Source of the DNA: Mactromeris polynyma
Lineage: Eukaryota; Mollusca; Bivalvia; Venerida; Mactridae
NCBI GenBank assembly: GCA_032209605.1
Contig: JASFXZ010000001.1
Location: 40,552,619 to 40,616,618, forward strand
DNA: 64,000 nucleotides
Direction of reading: 5' to 3'
Shown here: positions 35,101-46,560 of the stretch, one piece after another
Layout: each line of letters starts with the position of its first letter
Position numbering within the stretch: position 1 is the stretch's first letter
The notes under the pieces: generated by a model
What the model saw: the letters and a program-made list of their open reading frames with translations, nothing else
Told to the model about the DNA's origin: nothing
Databases searched by the model: none
Translations under genes and position numbers: made by a program

Positions 35101-37871
35101 TTTTCATAACTCTAAAAAAAATTGTTTGGCACAGAACAATTTGAAATTGGTTTTAAACAAAGTTTTACAGTATAACGTCAGAATAAACATTTGTCACTAC
35201 ATCACTGATTAGATTGTAGTAGTACATCAGTATTCACTGTCTGTACTACTGTTGGATAATACAAGCCATATTTCATAAGGGCTATTTCAGGAAAATCTGC
35301 TGGAGGTGTAGGAACGAAAACCAATTAAAATTGTTGGGGATGTGGGAGGGTCAAAAACCGATAAGAATTCTCTATGTAATTCCGGTATTTTTCACTATCA
35401 TTTCCCCTCTCCCGAAGGAGATTTCCTGGAAATGCCCTTAAAGAATTCCATGACATATTCACTCAGAATCATATTTCTGCTTAAAAAGCCTTTCAGTAAG
35501 AAGAAAAATCACACTTCCCTTTATTACATAGTACAACTTGTAATGTGGTATGATCAGTTACTTTTTATTTTTGTGCGGACACCATTTTGGAGGACACTTG
35601 GATGTACTCTGATCTGTCCATCTGACTGACTGAAGTTTGTGTCACTCATATTTAGTTAGAACATTGTTATGCCACTTTTTTAAGTGAAGTGTGTGGGAGT
35701 TGTATTCTTTAATACTGTGAATATTAAGCTTTTCAAGCCAACATATCAATTCTAAGTGAATATATTTTCTTGAATTATTTTTATCTTTTTGTTCTCTGTG
35801 AGATTATTTTCTATTATCATTGCATTTTTTATGATGTTTTGTGTGTTACAGGCAGTATGTTTGATGGATGGACCGATTCCTACAAGTTATTCTATATCAA
35901 GATCTTGTGACACAGATTCTACCAATGATAAAACAGAGGAAAAGACTAAAAAGTCTAACTATCTGAAGAAATCGGTACCGGAAGAAGGTATTACAATGTT
36001 TGTTTCATCGGGTTTAACGCCGTTTCTCAACGATATTTCAGTTATATACGGCGGCCGGTTCATCTAACCAGTTTTTCCTGGACTGAAATCTTACCAGTAC
36101 GAACTTACCCTTCCACAAGGGGTATTACAATGTACTGATTCTTATATGTATATATTTGGAAGCTCTCCAGAGCAATCCTCACTTGAGCTACTTAAGCTCT
36201 TCAACAACAGTATTAATTCCTGTAAGACGAAATTTTTACCAATTAAACCTCTGGAGCAACAATCTTTTCAAAAATGCTATCAATTCCTGTAGTACAAATT
36301 TGTCACCAATTTAACCTCTCTAGAGCAACAACCTCTTCAACAATGTTATCAAATCCTGTAGTATGAATTTTCTACTAATAAACCTCTTAAGAGCAACAAC
36401 CTCTCAACAACAGCCAACATGTGCGTCTCCCACATGGTTTTGTTATGGGCAGGTTGCTGTGTGTAATTTTATCTCCTATGTATTGCCTTACTTAATAAAT
36501 GATCTTTTTACACCCTTGAAATTGACAAAAATTAGCACTTCTTAATATGCAATTTCTTTGCTTAGGATTCATGCTATACATATTCTAAACATTTGATTAC
36601 TTGATTTTCAACTTTTTCATCCATCTTTTTTGGTCTTCATTAACTGACTTAAGCAGTCAATTAATTTACTGCTTTGAACACTGAAATAATGCATTTCAAG
36701 AGTACATTGAGGGTAATGAACGTTTATATTCCTTTTTTTAGCTATGCCAGATTTAATCAGATTGGTACATGGCAATCCTGTTGGTATTAAGAATCTCATT
36801 AAAGAGTTCCGTATGTATTGGAGAAGGAAAACAAACCCAGAATTGGATACGAGCGCTGATGTAACACTGGATTCTTCTAAGCTAGATATGAGTATGGAAG
36901 TTGGTGAGAAACAGGAACCCAGTACCGAGTCTCCTAAAGCTACTGGTCTCGATACTCCGAAACAAGCCAAAGCTAACAACAAGAATGACTTTGCTATATC
37001 TAAACGTCAGCTGGAGATAAAGATTCCAGCTATTGCAATTCATGAGAAAAGATCAAATTACAAGAAAGTAAGATGTTGGTACGTGAAGGAAGAGATACTG
37101 GAGCAGTATGACATGAAAGATCTACAACTTCCTAATACGTGGGAATATGTGTGTATTAAACCCCCTACCTGGGCACAAGACAAGCCTAGTACCCCTAAGG
37201 TGGAGGAGATCAGTAAAGTTAATGTGGCTAAAAATGGTCCAGATACTCCCAAGATTATGAAGTTTGCTCAACCAATGTCTCCGTCCATGATACAAGCTCT
37301 TGGACCTATAACTGGAAACAAGGACAGCCCAGCTGCTGACACTAGCCAGGTACCGGCTAGTAATTTAGCTGATCAGCAAAATGGGGACCAGTCACGATCC
37401 GAATCACCTAATCCTTTAAAAGCTCCGGTGCCTACTGACCAGAGACGCATTAAGGATATGTTTTCTCCTGTTGCAAGAAAGTGTCTTACAAAACTGAAAG
37501 GAAGTCCTAAAAATGCAGCCCCTAAGGGTCAGCTTCTCTCTGGTGCTAATAAAATTGTATCGCCTAGTTCTAAGAAACTAACAAACAGTAAAACTAAACC
37601 CAGTGAAGAAATTCCCAAACCTTCCACTTCATCAGAAGATGTACCAACATCATCAACTAATGATGAAACTACTCCCAAGAAAGGACGAGTCCAGGCTGCC
37701 CCTGCTGCAATAAAGGTGACCCCAAAGGCTTCGAGTAATAATGTACTGAAGACCATGCTATCGTCGCCTGAATTAATGAAACCAAATGTCCAGGAGGAAA
37801 ATAAACTTGATACCACTGGAAGTGTGAGGAAAGAACAACCAATGGACGTGGATATAATAGTGCTAGATTAG
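23167..37871 (+). CDS. CHAF1A: Chromatin assembly factor 1 large subunit (p150), complete, sixteen coding exons
   Basis: This is the large subunit of CAF-1, which deposits newly made H3-H4 on replicating DNA in the nucleus through PCNA. Exons: 23167-23203, 24085-24144, 24978-25720, 26417-26506, 28118-28321, 28799-28875, 30299-30401, 30702-30779, 31513-31641, 32008-32078, 32928-33102, 33281-33358, 33883-33990, 34640-34810, 35852-35987, 36742-37871. All phases close, giving 1129 residues (human 956). In order: GRLPFKPL (33-40, human-like N-terminal motif), NTLDKFF PIP-like plus VIEIDLTED SUMO-interacting motif, a four-copy 11-residue repeat, the KER coiled coil (about 313-438), PIP-like KEMFKGFF (446-453), the MPFEL...LAPSRR segment, FLHFHENTRPAYYGTW, the acidic ED region (FDYEVDSDDEWEEEEPGES) and a C-terminal winged helix (about 755-900). 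ATG 23194 is in frame and in better start context (A at -3), so the start is uncertain by nine residues. AATAAA at 38600 is a candidate poly(A) signal. Confidence 0.95.
23537..23745 (+). repeat. Degraded tRNA-derived SINE, partial tandem
   Basis: In CHAF1A intron 1 a head (GTTAGTTCAGTTGGTAGAGC, about 23542-23561) is followed by the body (CTATGGTGGCAGCAGTGTTTGAC). A second diverged head, GTAAGCTCAGTAGAAAGAGC, starts at about 23711. It is the same family as 4105-4575, in the opposite orientation, again in head-body-head tandem form. Confidence 0.65.
25394..25525 (+). repeat. 33-bp tandem repeat inside CHAF1A exon 3
   Basis: Four in-frame copies start at 25394, 25427, 25460 and 25493. Each encodes an 11-residue unit of the form D-T/A-K-A/G-C-D-N-A/E-S/T-K-E. 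The fourth is interrupted at its end. The region is the poorly conserved acidic N-terminal part of the protein, where length can vary. Confidence 0.9.
25979..26100 (+). repeat. Partial copy of a TIR element family
   Basis: CAGGGGTTCCATTTGGCCCT, then 'ctggagttgacc' and 'aaaaagccacatttgacc', match the left part of the complete element at 62979-63163. The right end is missing or eroded. Confidence 0.55.
26745..27518. mobile_element. Inverted-repeat-bounded element in CHAF1A intron 4
   Basis: The left end contains CCTAGGCCAACATTAAAAAA, TCTTTGTTTGCCCTTGACCG. The right end contains the imperfect complement CGGTCGGTAAAGGGCAAAC, AAACTTAATTTTAATTTAGG. The unit is about 775 bp, AT-rich, and has no transposase frame. 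It is probably a non-autonomous DNA transposon. Confidence 0.45.
29530..29900. repeat. Pyrimidine-rich dispersed repeat, copy 2
   Basis: Runs of 'ttcccc' and the phrase CCACCATTCTCCTAG (about 29859) match the reverse of TAGGAGAATGGTACC (about 51401) in DMXL. The copy lies in CHAF1A intron 6. Confidence 0.4.
30113..30258. mobile_element. Short TIR element in CHAF1A intron 6
   Basis: CAGGGGTGTCA near 30114 is answered by TGACACCCCT ending at 30258. The unit is about 145 bp and has no coding content. Confidence 0.45.
30811..30964 (+). mobile_element. AGGCATGAGAAT fold-back family, copy A
   Basis: The ends are AGGCATGAGAAT and ATTCTCGTGCCT, an 11-of-12 inverted repeat. The internal phrase 'gacgctcgtaagggcc', 'tttttgagacaattt' is shared with copies at 32773-32881, 41367-41520 and 52812-52974. 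It lies in CHAF1A intron 8. Confidence 0.75.
32773..32881 (+). mobile_element. AGGCATGAGAAT fold-back family, copy B
   Basis: It has the same ends as copy A but only 109 bp, because the central 'agatgcttaaaagccagg' region is deleted. It lies in CHAF1A intron 10. Confidence 0.7.
35276..35440. mobile_element. MITE-like element in CHAF1A intron 14
   Basis: TAAGGGCTATTTCAGGAAAA (from 35276) is the imperfect reverse complement of the right end, AGATTTCCTGGAAATGCCCTTA (interrupted at one base), ending at 35440. The unit is 165 bp with arms of about 22 bp. A TA at each tip would fit a TA target. Confidence 0.65.
36172..36415 (+). repeat. 68-bp tandem repeat, about 3.5 copies
   Basis: The phrases ACCTCT, GGAGCAACAA, ATCAATTCCTGTAG and CACCAATTTA recur with a period near 68 bp (anchors near 36246, 36314 and 36382, with an older copy from about 36178). 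The array lies in CHAF1A intron 15, about 330 bp before the last exon. Confidence 0.7.
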
Positions 37872-38705
37872 TTAACTTATTGTGTGTGTGTTTGTAAAGA
37901 GAATCACATCAAAGACATGAAGGTGTTTGAAATATAAACTGTCGACGCATTGCCAGTTGTCTGGACTATTGAATACTTATCAGGAACTAACGTGTTCAAG
38001 TCTAGTTTTTAACTGCAATCAACTCTTGTCATAATGACCATGTTTGTTCCCTGGTTTTATGTTTTGTATTGAGTATATACATGCCACTATATTGTATTTG
38101 ATCAATGATTAGATGAGCAGAATCGTTCCCTCCAGATTTGTGTCGTTAAACATACTCGATTGTAACAAATGTCAATGTAAACTGTAATGAGAGTCGACTA
38201 CCTTACTGTTTATCAAGTATTTTCTCTTATATTCCTGACAGATGTAAATCACTTATTCATTATTCCAGCAGAGTTTGCTTATAAATGAAAGCAGAACATA
38301 AAAATGTCTCAGTCACTAATTTAAGATATCGTTATTGTTTGGATAATTCTTACTCAAAATCATGTTTGTTTTGAAACTGTTACCTCGGCAGGTCAGTACA
38401 AGTTAACGTATTATATGAATATATATTCTGATAGAATAATCATGGACTTGGATGAAGTAATATAGGATTCCAACTTGGCTCAACTAGTTGGGAAATATTC
38501 AGTTGGTTTCTGTATTAAATAACTTTTTATCATGTGATACAAATTTCATGGCTTATATTCATTCCTCAGTCAAACCCATGTGCTGAGAACATCCTTGGAA
38601 ATAAATGTGGTCAGTGTTAGAAGTTAGGGCAGTTGATCTGTATACAAGCAACTTCAGGTGTGCTGCAAATTGTCGCTAGGACAAGACAGTAACTGTCACC
38701 TGGCT
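37872..38705 (+). other. CHAF1A 3' UTR and downstream DNA
   Basis: After the TAG at 37869-37871 there is non-coding AT-rich sequence. ATTAAA (38514) and AATAAA (38600-38605) are candidate poly(A) signals. Confidence 0.5.
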
Positions 38706-39071
38706 CAACCAATCTCACTGAAATGATTTATTGTTGGGGGGGGGGGGGTGTCTACAGATTTGGTCACTCATTGGTTATACATGTTGTCTTCCATTAATAT
38801 ATATACTGTGTGAATAATGATAATTATGCAGTTGATGACTTATATTTATTAATTGATTAATTACACTAGTTTTTTTGTCACATTGCTGAACCAATCTTAC
38901 TGAAATGATTAATTGTTGGGGGGTGTCTTAACAGTTTTGGTATTATTTTCATTTGGTCACTCATTGATTATAAATGTTGTCTTCCTTTAATATATATACT
39001 GTGTGAATAATGATAATTATGCAGTTGATGACTTATATTTATTAATTGATTAATTACACTAGTTTTTTGTT
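38706..39071. repeat. 182-bp tandem duplication downstream of CHAF1A
   Basis: Two copies, 38706-38887 and 38888-39071, share CCAATCT-ACTGAAATGATT, a G-run and a long identical segment around TATACTGTGTGAATAATGAT. The G-run is 13 bases in copy one and 6 in copy two. Copy two has a small insertion after the G-run. Confidence 0.85.
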
Positions 39072-40637
39072 ACAAATTTGCATGCTATAGAATTTGTAAA
39101 TGAATTTATCTACTCAATGTCTGTATAAATGTATATTAAACATTAACTACTCGAGTTAAATCAATTGTTTGTTAATTATTGACTGCAGTGGTCGACATTC
39201 ACTGTTTATACAACTGTTATTTGCCTGCTGTATGAATGCATCAACATGGCATTTTCTCGAAATTATGACTTGATATATTTCGATAAAAAATATGTACTGT
39301 TAGGATTTCTACTTGGACTAACATACTTGGTGTCTGGTTAATGTGACTGGGTGGGGTAAGTCATATATCCATAGCATTGTATTATAACGTGCTAATACTG
39401 TATTTGTTTCAAGAAAATACCTTGTCGACCGACACAGAATCATATATGACCAATGTTGTCGACGCACCTTGAATCAACATGAAAAATATCCATGCTTTTG
39501 TTTATCAAGACAACCAACATCTGACTTTTATGTTTTATTTAGTGTCACATTTACATCAATGATTATACAAATAATTTGCACTGAAATAAATAAATACACG
39601 GTATGTTCATTAAATATACAAGACAAAAAATGATATGGCCATAACATCGCAAGAAATAAATTATCAAAAACAAGAAATACATTATATGATAAAAAGCATC
39701 TGATGACAGCACTTTCTAAAATGATTTCTTGAGACACAATAAAATCTACAGAACAAATAGCAACTAAAATAAGTGTGTATAATACATAACTTATTGGTTG
39801 ATGTGTGTACACAAACAGATCAATGCAGTGTTTCTGTGAATTTTATAAGCATTTTTACAAACCCCTCCAAATACTGACAACTTCACATCGGGGGAGAGAA
39901 CTTTCATCGGCGGGAAAACTGAATAAATTGGAGACAACTCTTGCACATTTGCACTTATCAGACTACATCAGAAGACGTATTTCACAAAGTTTTGTCCAAT
40001 TAAGCAATTGGATGACAAGTGGAAGATTCACACCCCTGTTATGTAAAGTTTCCGTGGAGGCAATACAGAAAAAAATAGATCTTTGATATGGTTGTTAGAT
40101 GTTGAGCACTTCACCAATACTTTTTTCTAAGCGTCATTTTTTAAATGAATTCTAGAATACATTTTCTCAACAACAAAATGAGTCAAATGCATGAAAAATT
40201 CAAAACAGCTTTTTGATTAGCATTAATAACGGCAAGCCAACAACTGCACCAATGTCAAACATATAAACATAAGTATTGATTTATTTACAACAGAAGTGTT
40301 CAGACTTTCCCTCGTGCAATATAATATCACCTTGTAATATACCGGGCTTTTTTTCCAAATAGTTGGGCTTGACAATTTTACACGAGCACAATTTATCATT
40401 TATTTCAATTAATCCATTTATTCCTTGATTATCATAATCGAGAAGTTGTTAAATACAACACATATTAATATTGCACATACTTGTTTTAAACATTTCATTT
40501 ATAACTGTAGACTTCACATTTTTATAACACTACAATTGGACAAGTTCCTTCCTGAAGTTAAAACTATAATAAATAGTACCATTCCGATCAATACATACAC
40601 ACTAAAAGAAATTGAACATTTTACTAGCAATAAAATC
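39072..40637. other. Intergenic DNA, no gene seen
   Basis: Only short AT-rich frames are present. I see no conserved protein, RNA gene or clear transposon in this part of the interval between the convergent CHAF1A and DMXL genes. Confidence 0.5.
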
Positions 40638-41007
40638 CATTTTTGGCATTGAAAACCATTTCAGGCATTGAAAAACATTTCTGGCATGGGTAACCATTTC
40701 TGGCATTGCCAAGCCTTTCTGGCATGGGTAGTAATTCCTGGCATTGCCAAGCCTTTCTGGCATGGATGGGTAAACATTTCTGGCATTGACAAGCCTTTCT
40801 GGCATAGATTGGTAACAATTTCTGGCATGGGTAACCATTTCTGGCATTGCCAAGCCTTGCTGGCATTGATGGGTAAACATTTCTGGCATTGACAAGCCTT
40901 TCTGGCATGGATTGGTCACCATTTTGGCATTGACAAGCCTTTCTGGTATGGGTAACCTTTTCTGGCTATAATAATTGTTTCTAGCACGGGTAACCATTTC
41001 TGGCAAT
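40638..41007. repeat. Minisatellite with TTTCTGGCAT core
   Basis: About 18 repeats of a 'tttctggcat' plus 'tgacaagcc' or 'gggtaaccat' unit occur, arranged as alternating short modules of 18-22 bp with a higher order near 40-44 bp. The array contains no stops over long stretches in several frames on both strands (for example a 138-codon minus-strand frame, 40602-41018), a side effect of the repeat and not evidence of a gene. Confidence 0.8.
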
Positions 41008-41219
41008 AACTGTGACAATGGTAAACATGTACTTCAAGCATTCTGCATTAACTTTAAACCACCTGGAAAATTGGGCATGTGTAGCCTCATAAAAAAATGT
41101 TATATTCTAATAATTACTACAAAACTGAACATAACCCTAAAATGTCTAACACATAAATATCAAGGATTCATATAATGAAGTTACATATCAGTTTTCTAGC
41201 ACTCGTGATAACGTGCCTT

Positions 41220-41345
41220 CACTAAGAGAAATAAATTCGCAATGAAACTCCCTTATCCCTTCTATCAAGTATGAATATATATAGTAAGACATTTACCACA
41301 GAAGGGATAAAGGGAGAGAACTAGTGACAATCTTCTGTGAAACTA
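41220..41345. repeat. Relative of the fold-back element at 46032-46174
   Basis: ACAGAAGGGATAAAGGGAGA and GAACTAGTGACAATCTTCTG resemble the arms of the 46-kb fold-back. The facing arm (ACTCCCTTATCCCTTCT, about 41248) can pair with it. Confidence 0.5.
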
Positions 41346-41366
41346 ACCTATTCAATTCTTCTATCC

Positions 41367-41520
41367 AGGCATGAGAATGCAAAATTTCAAAATCGGCTGA
41401 AAATATGGCAAGGGGCTGCTGAAGCTCCTGGCTTTTAAGCAACTAAGATGGCTTAAATTGTCTCAAAATCTGCCCTTGCGAGCGCCAAATCTGCGGATTT
41501 CTGTGAAAAATTTTCATGCC
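41367..41520 (-). mobile_element. AGGCATGAGAAT fold-back family, copy C
   Basis: This is a 154-bp copy in the reverse orientation, with AGGCATGAGAATGCAAAATT at one end and TTTTCATGCC at the other. It lies in the intergenic interval. Confidence 0.7.
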
Positions 41521-42642
41521 AGTCTACATGTTTACCAATAAAACTCGCCAAGAACGATGAAGTTTCAAGCAAGTGATGGTATTAATTTTACAGACTAATT
41601 TAAAACAATTGTAGTACACAGTATAATCCACTAAAATGGCTGATATGACTTCCTGGTAGAATAAAGAAATACATCACACAGTCACACAAACCAGTATGAC
41701 AATGTTACCAATAAGTAATTATAGTACACTATCATTGAAAAAAATAAGACAGCTTTAGGGGGCTGGTATCTATATCTACAAATGGGGGAATTTGGAGTCT
41801 TGAAATATGTACTAGGAGAAATTTTACCTATACATTTATAATATCACTTGTTCATTAATTTATACCATTTTCAATCAATTATGACAAATTGTCCTTGACA
41901 AATAATCCCATGTCTTAATATATAAAAGCGATGTGGAACAAGCCTAACTGATCATATCTGAGTTTTCCAAAAACAATTTTTGTAGTGAGATGAATTATCA
42001 GTGGAGATGGGGGTATGGTACCCATAAATGGCCCCTAAAAAGACCCAACAAGAACCCTACATTGACAAAATCAGCTAACTGTGGATGAAAATAGACTAAC
42101 AGTACACAGAACAAGCTGTGTACTGAGATATTAGTACTGGCATCGAGACTAGAATTACAGGAGTATTTCCATTTACATACTATTACCCTGACACAAATCA
42201 AATCTGTTCATGAATGAACAAAAAGGATTACCTGATCTGGGTACTTTATACAGTGAATCTGATTATAAACGAACAGGAAACTATATACAAGAATCTACTG
42301 ACTGACATTGTTAAGAACGGAAACTACCAATTGGTTGAGAAATGAATAATAATACTTTAGACTGAAACTGAACCAGTTAAAATCAGGATAAATTTTCAAT
42401 CATCCTTCTAAACTTATTACTTGCTATCTTTGTCTTTATTAATAGGAGACTTGAAATTAATGACTTAAGAAATTCACAAAATGTCCATATGTATCGCATA
42501 ATGTTAAAAAAAGATAGCTTCGCCGCATAATATTTTCCAAAATTGGAAGCAACTTTATTTGATCTTAATCCTGCAATTCTTTGTGAACACAGGACCAGAT
42601 ACTACAAGAATGTACACATATATGAGCACCAGTTATTTCATG

Positions 42643-42775
42643 CAGGCATTCATGTGAGAATGGAACATTTTAAAAGCAGGGGGACTTTTCACGGAGGGGG
42701 GTCCAGGGGGCAAGAGTACATGTAATGTTCAAATCTCAAAAACGGCCCCGGCGAACCTGAAATCCGTGGACCTCG
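42643..42775. repeat. Diverged relative of a 'ggggtccaggggg' element
   Basis: 'aggcattcatgtgagaatgg', 'cggaggggggtccaggggg', 'aagagtacatgt' and 'tctcaaaaacggccc' match the order found at 61804-61960. The outer end resembles the AGGCATGAGAAT family. Confidence 0.45.
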
Positions 42776-43711
42776 ATGAGCAATAAGTTAGATTTTACTG
42801 CATTCAGCAGCATCATTAATTTTACAGAATGAGAAACGGAGCATGTAGCTGGTAGACTGCGTATCATTGACTAATGTATCAAGTGTCCGATACATAGAAA
42901 AACAATATGAATCTTTCTGTGTTAAAATGCTAGATTCATAGAGTGTAAAATATGAAATATCTAAACCCACTTTTGACTCCAGGAAACTCACCTCTCTCAT
43001 GATTTCTTTGTAAATAACAAAATATACAGAACAAACTTCCAACAAAAGCAAAATCTCTATATGGCCATATTCTAAAAATTGATAACATTAAAAAACAACT
43101 ACTACTCCAATACTACACAAACTATTAACTCTAAATTCATAAGCAGAATAATAATTAAAATATGTTCTTGGACTTCATGTAACTAATAGTAATTATCGTA
43201 GTTAATACATTGAAAACAACACATTCTTATCATAGTCATGTAATAAATATGCACAATGATTAGCGAATGTAACAAATTAAGTAACGTTTACAACACACAT
43301 CACAATAAATGGTTAAACAGAGGCAAACTCACTTGCCATAGTGGTAGCTATACCATAAATACATGTACAACAATCACACAGACATTTACATACACAATCC
43401 ATTTTCTTTGCCGATAAATCAAACTTTATAACCAAAGCTGGGAACATCCTTGGGAATTGAAATTAGAATAGAAAGAATATATTAGTTTGAATCTGAACAT
43501 CTGAAACATAATTGAAAACACCTGTAATTTTACTAAGATTGCCAGGCTATAAATCAACAAAGTACTCGCACTTCATTGGCAAATTAGGTCTCCTAGGTCC
43601 CCATCTAATTTTTTTCTTTAAAATATTTTAATTGGCAAATAACCATTACTCTTGACAAGTTGGAGTGTCAGATATACAGGATGGCCTCCCAGCTATGTCC
43701 CAAATTTCGTT

Positions 43712-43852
43712 TTTTCAGCGCAGCCGTATTAACATGGCTATGCTATTTGCATATCAGTGTTATGTAAACCAATCAAATCTTACGTTAACCACTAAACCAA
43801 CATCTCTTCAACCGTACGTTTGTAACTTTGATGTGGATTGGTTAACCTTTTG
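43712..43852 (+). repeat. Dispersed repeat with internal inverted repeat, copy 2
   Basis: This is the partner of 21870-22020. It shares GCAGCCGTATTAACATGG, GCTATTTGCATAT, AACCAATCAAATCTTACG and the closing GATTGGTTAAC. Confidence 0.6.
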
Positions 43853-46031
43853 ATGAGGGGTACATTACCTTACCAAAATCCAATGAATTTCTGGGAATTT
43901 ACAAAATCCAATTTCGATAAGGAGTGACCAGCATTCGTTACATCTCGGCAATAAAGCACATTATTTTTCTCAACTGAGTTCATATACATACTTCAGTTTG
44001 TGTGCCAACTGTAGCAAATCATAATCAAATATCTAAAGTATATAGGTGAAAACTTTCGCATTTTTTAAAGTTTTTTTCTGGGAAAAAGAAGACCTCACCA
44101 ATCTGGTCAATCCAAGACCTGATATATATACATACAGCCGACAGTGTACTAATGCATGTACAACAATCACTGGAATGATGTAAACGGTCAATGAGTGACT
44201 AATTTTACCAAAATTCTACTTTGAAACAACAAAGTGTTTATTTTGTTACCTTTGAAATAATATGAAAAAGTCATAGGGTAATCTACTACACACAGTAATG
44301 AATGTGAAATATGTGACAAAACAAACAAAAGATTGTAATACAACTATATTCAGTACACTTCAGTGACACTTCATAACACATTTTACACCCAGGTTGCATT
44401 AATTCTCAGACACTATAATTAATTAATCTATAATTAAAAATCAAACACTACAGACAAGAAAATTATTATCAAATGTATTTATACAAACTGTCTGATTTAT
44501 TGCACATAACAAGAAGACCAAATGACATCAAGCGTGTATTGTGACGGTAACCAGCGTCTGAAATATGCGTTATTTTCTGTCGATATCTATCAGGACTCAT
44601 AGATTACAGTTGCAATGAAAACGGAACAGGGACAGGATGGAAATTACTTCGCACCAAATCTATATATGTTTATGTATTCATGTTACCAAACACATTGTAT
44701 ATACAATGTATATGCAGCAAAAAAAAAAAAAAATTATAACACATTTATAAACATTTGCATGAACACGAATATTAATGGATAAACCATCCACATTGAACTA
44801 TTGCTGCCTCATACAGTTAAATGCTAATTGAGGGTGGACTACAGACATTAACTTATGATATCTTATGATTATCCAATATCTTATAAAGTAAATGCTCACT
44901 TAAAGACCACCTCATAATTAAGACAACCTAATCAATAAGGTCATAATTTAAATTAATGGACCAATCTAAACTTTTTTCGAAATTTGAATTGCTTAGGTGA
45001 CTAAAAATACTGCCATCAATCATTCAAACAAGACAACATCAGACAGACAGGCATCACACAAAGTCTTAAATACTTTCACAATTATATCCCTTTAAAATGA
45101 TCTTTCACACAGTATAACATAGTTACACCCCTGAACACAAAATAAACCATCATTTAAACACACTTGTAACATTATGGGGAAAATGACTATAGAGGGAAAA
45201 TCGCAACAGTTTTAAAATATTTCTGTGCAGAAGTTGGTTTTTTAACTATTAACATATGACTATACTAGTTATGCAAGTCAAACAACAAGTGAATTAAAAA
45301 CGTACACAGACAGACAGCAACAGTGATACATTTAAATGGTAAAAACACGTACAACATAAAACAATTGACCAACACACTTTCTCACATCACTAACTTTGTT
45401 AATTTCATAATAAGTAATAGATCAAACTCAACAAAGATTTAACAGATGCAAAGTAACAATGTTAGAGCATTTTATATATATATAATCAACAAATTTGATT
45501 CATAAACCTTCTGACTAAGTCATGGAATGTTAATTTAGCGTAACATTTATAAAACATTGAGTAATATACATACAAGAACACAAAAACAATAATTATCATT
45601 TGTAGCGAATAATTATAATACGTAGACTGCGTAAAAACAAGATGCATACAATAAAGATGGACACTAAACAGCGACATTAGATAACATACATTGAAATAAA
45701 GAGATGCCCCCACAATATTCAATCAAGGGGCATAACTCAGCTCTTACTTAAAAAAATCCAATAAAAAAACCCAGGTCCATGATTTCAAGTCATGATTAAT
45801 ATTCCTGTGATGTGCCGTTTCTCTATGTCAAATACTTCTGAGATATGAGTGACGTAAACCTCAGCCAGATGGACGAACTGACTGACAGATAAGTCAAATG
45901 TTAGTGGTGGGGGCACAGTTAAGCAAAAGGTGAACAGAACATTAAATGATTGCATCTAATACAACACAGAAGTTCATTCGGGTCACTAAGTAATAACTTG
46001 AGTTTATTCCATCGAGATTTTGAATCACAGG
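43853..46031. other. Intergenic DNA, no gene seen
   Basis: AT-rich sequence with no conserved frame. Part of it may be DMXL 3' UTR if that UTR is long. A partial 'cttaaagaccacctc' repeat at about 44895 belongs to the family at 61590-61752. Confidence 0.4.
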
Positions 46032-46174
46032 AGATTGTCATGGGTTCTCTCCCTTTATCCCATCTAGAGTTCTTTCCCTTTGCCCCTTCCATAGAATATG
46101 TATGTAGTATACAATATTCTATTGAAGGGAAAGAACTCTAGACAGGGTAAATGGAAAGAACTCATGGCAATCTT
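46032..46174. mobile_element. Fold-back element, arms of about 49 bp
   Basis: The left arm (46032-46080) contains AGATTGTCATGGGTTCTCTC and TCTAGAGTTCTTTCCCTT. The right arm (46125-46174) is its imperfect complement (AAGGGAAAGAACTCTAGA, ACTCATGGCAATCTT). The loop is AT-rich. No coding potential. Confidence 0.75.
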
Positions 46175-46309
46175 CAATGTTACAAATGCTAATATTTCTT
46201 TAAGTAACAGATATAGCTTACAGTAACATATCAACAGCAGTAACAATAATCATATAACATATGATGTCACAGATTTGTAATAACATCCATGTATTATTTT
46301 CAAGGACAA

Positions 46310-46560
46310 ACTAGTGACATAACAAATGACTGGACATCACAATTGCCCTACAGTGGTGGACGCTTCTATTATGTGTGAACAAGTTATCTTTTACAGATAA
46401 AATATTTGTTTGCAAGTTTATTATATAAATAAAATAGTGTTCAGAAGTTATCGAATTTATTCAACTTGTATTCAGAAAAAGGTAAGTTTTTCTCATTTTC
46501 AGAGATCTCAGTTAATAAATTCCATAATTTATGACCATTCATGTAATATCCTAAATTAAT
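46310..46560 (+). repeat. Dispersed 250-bp repeat, copy 1
   Basis: TCACAATTGCCCTACAGTGG, 'cgcttctatta', 'ttcagaaaa' and 'aattccataatttatgacc' are found in the same order at 50025-50260 inside DMXL. The two are diverged copies of one element. Confidence 0.55.

Noticed and set aside
40602..41018. A CRISPR-like array
   Set aside because: The repeats are contiguous and variable, with no unique spacers of constant length, and the genome is animal.
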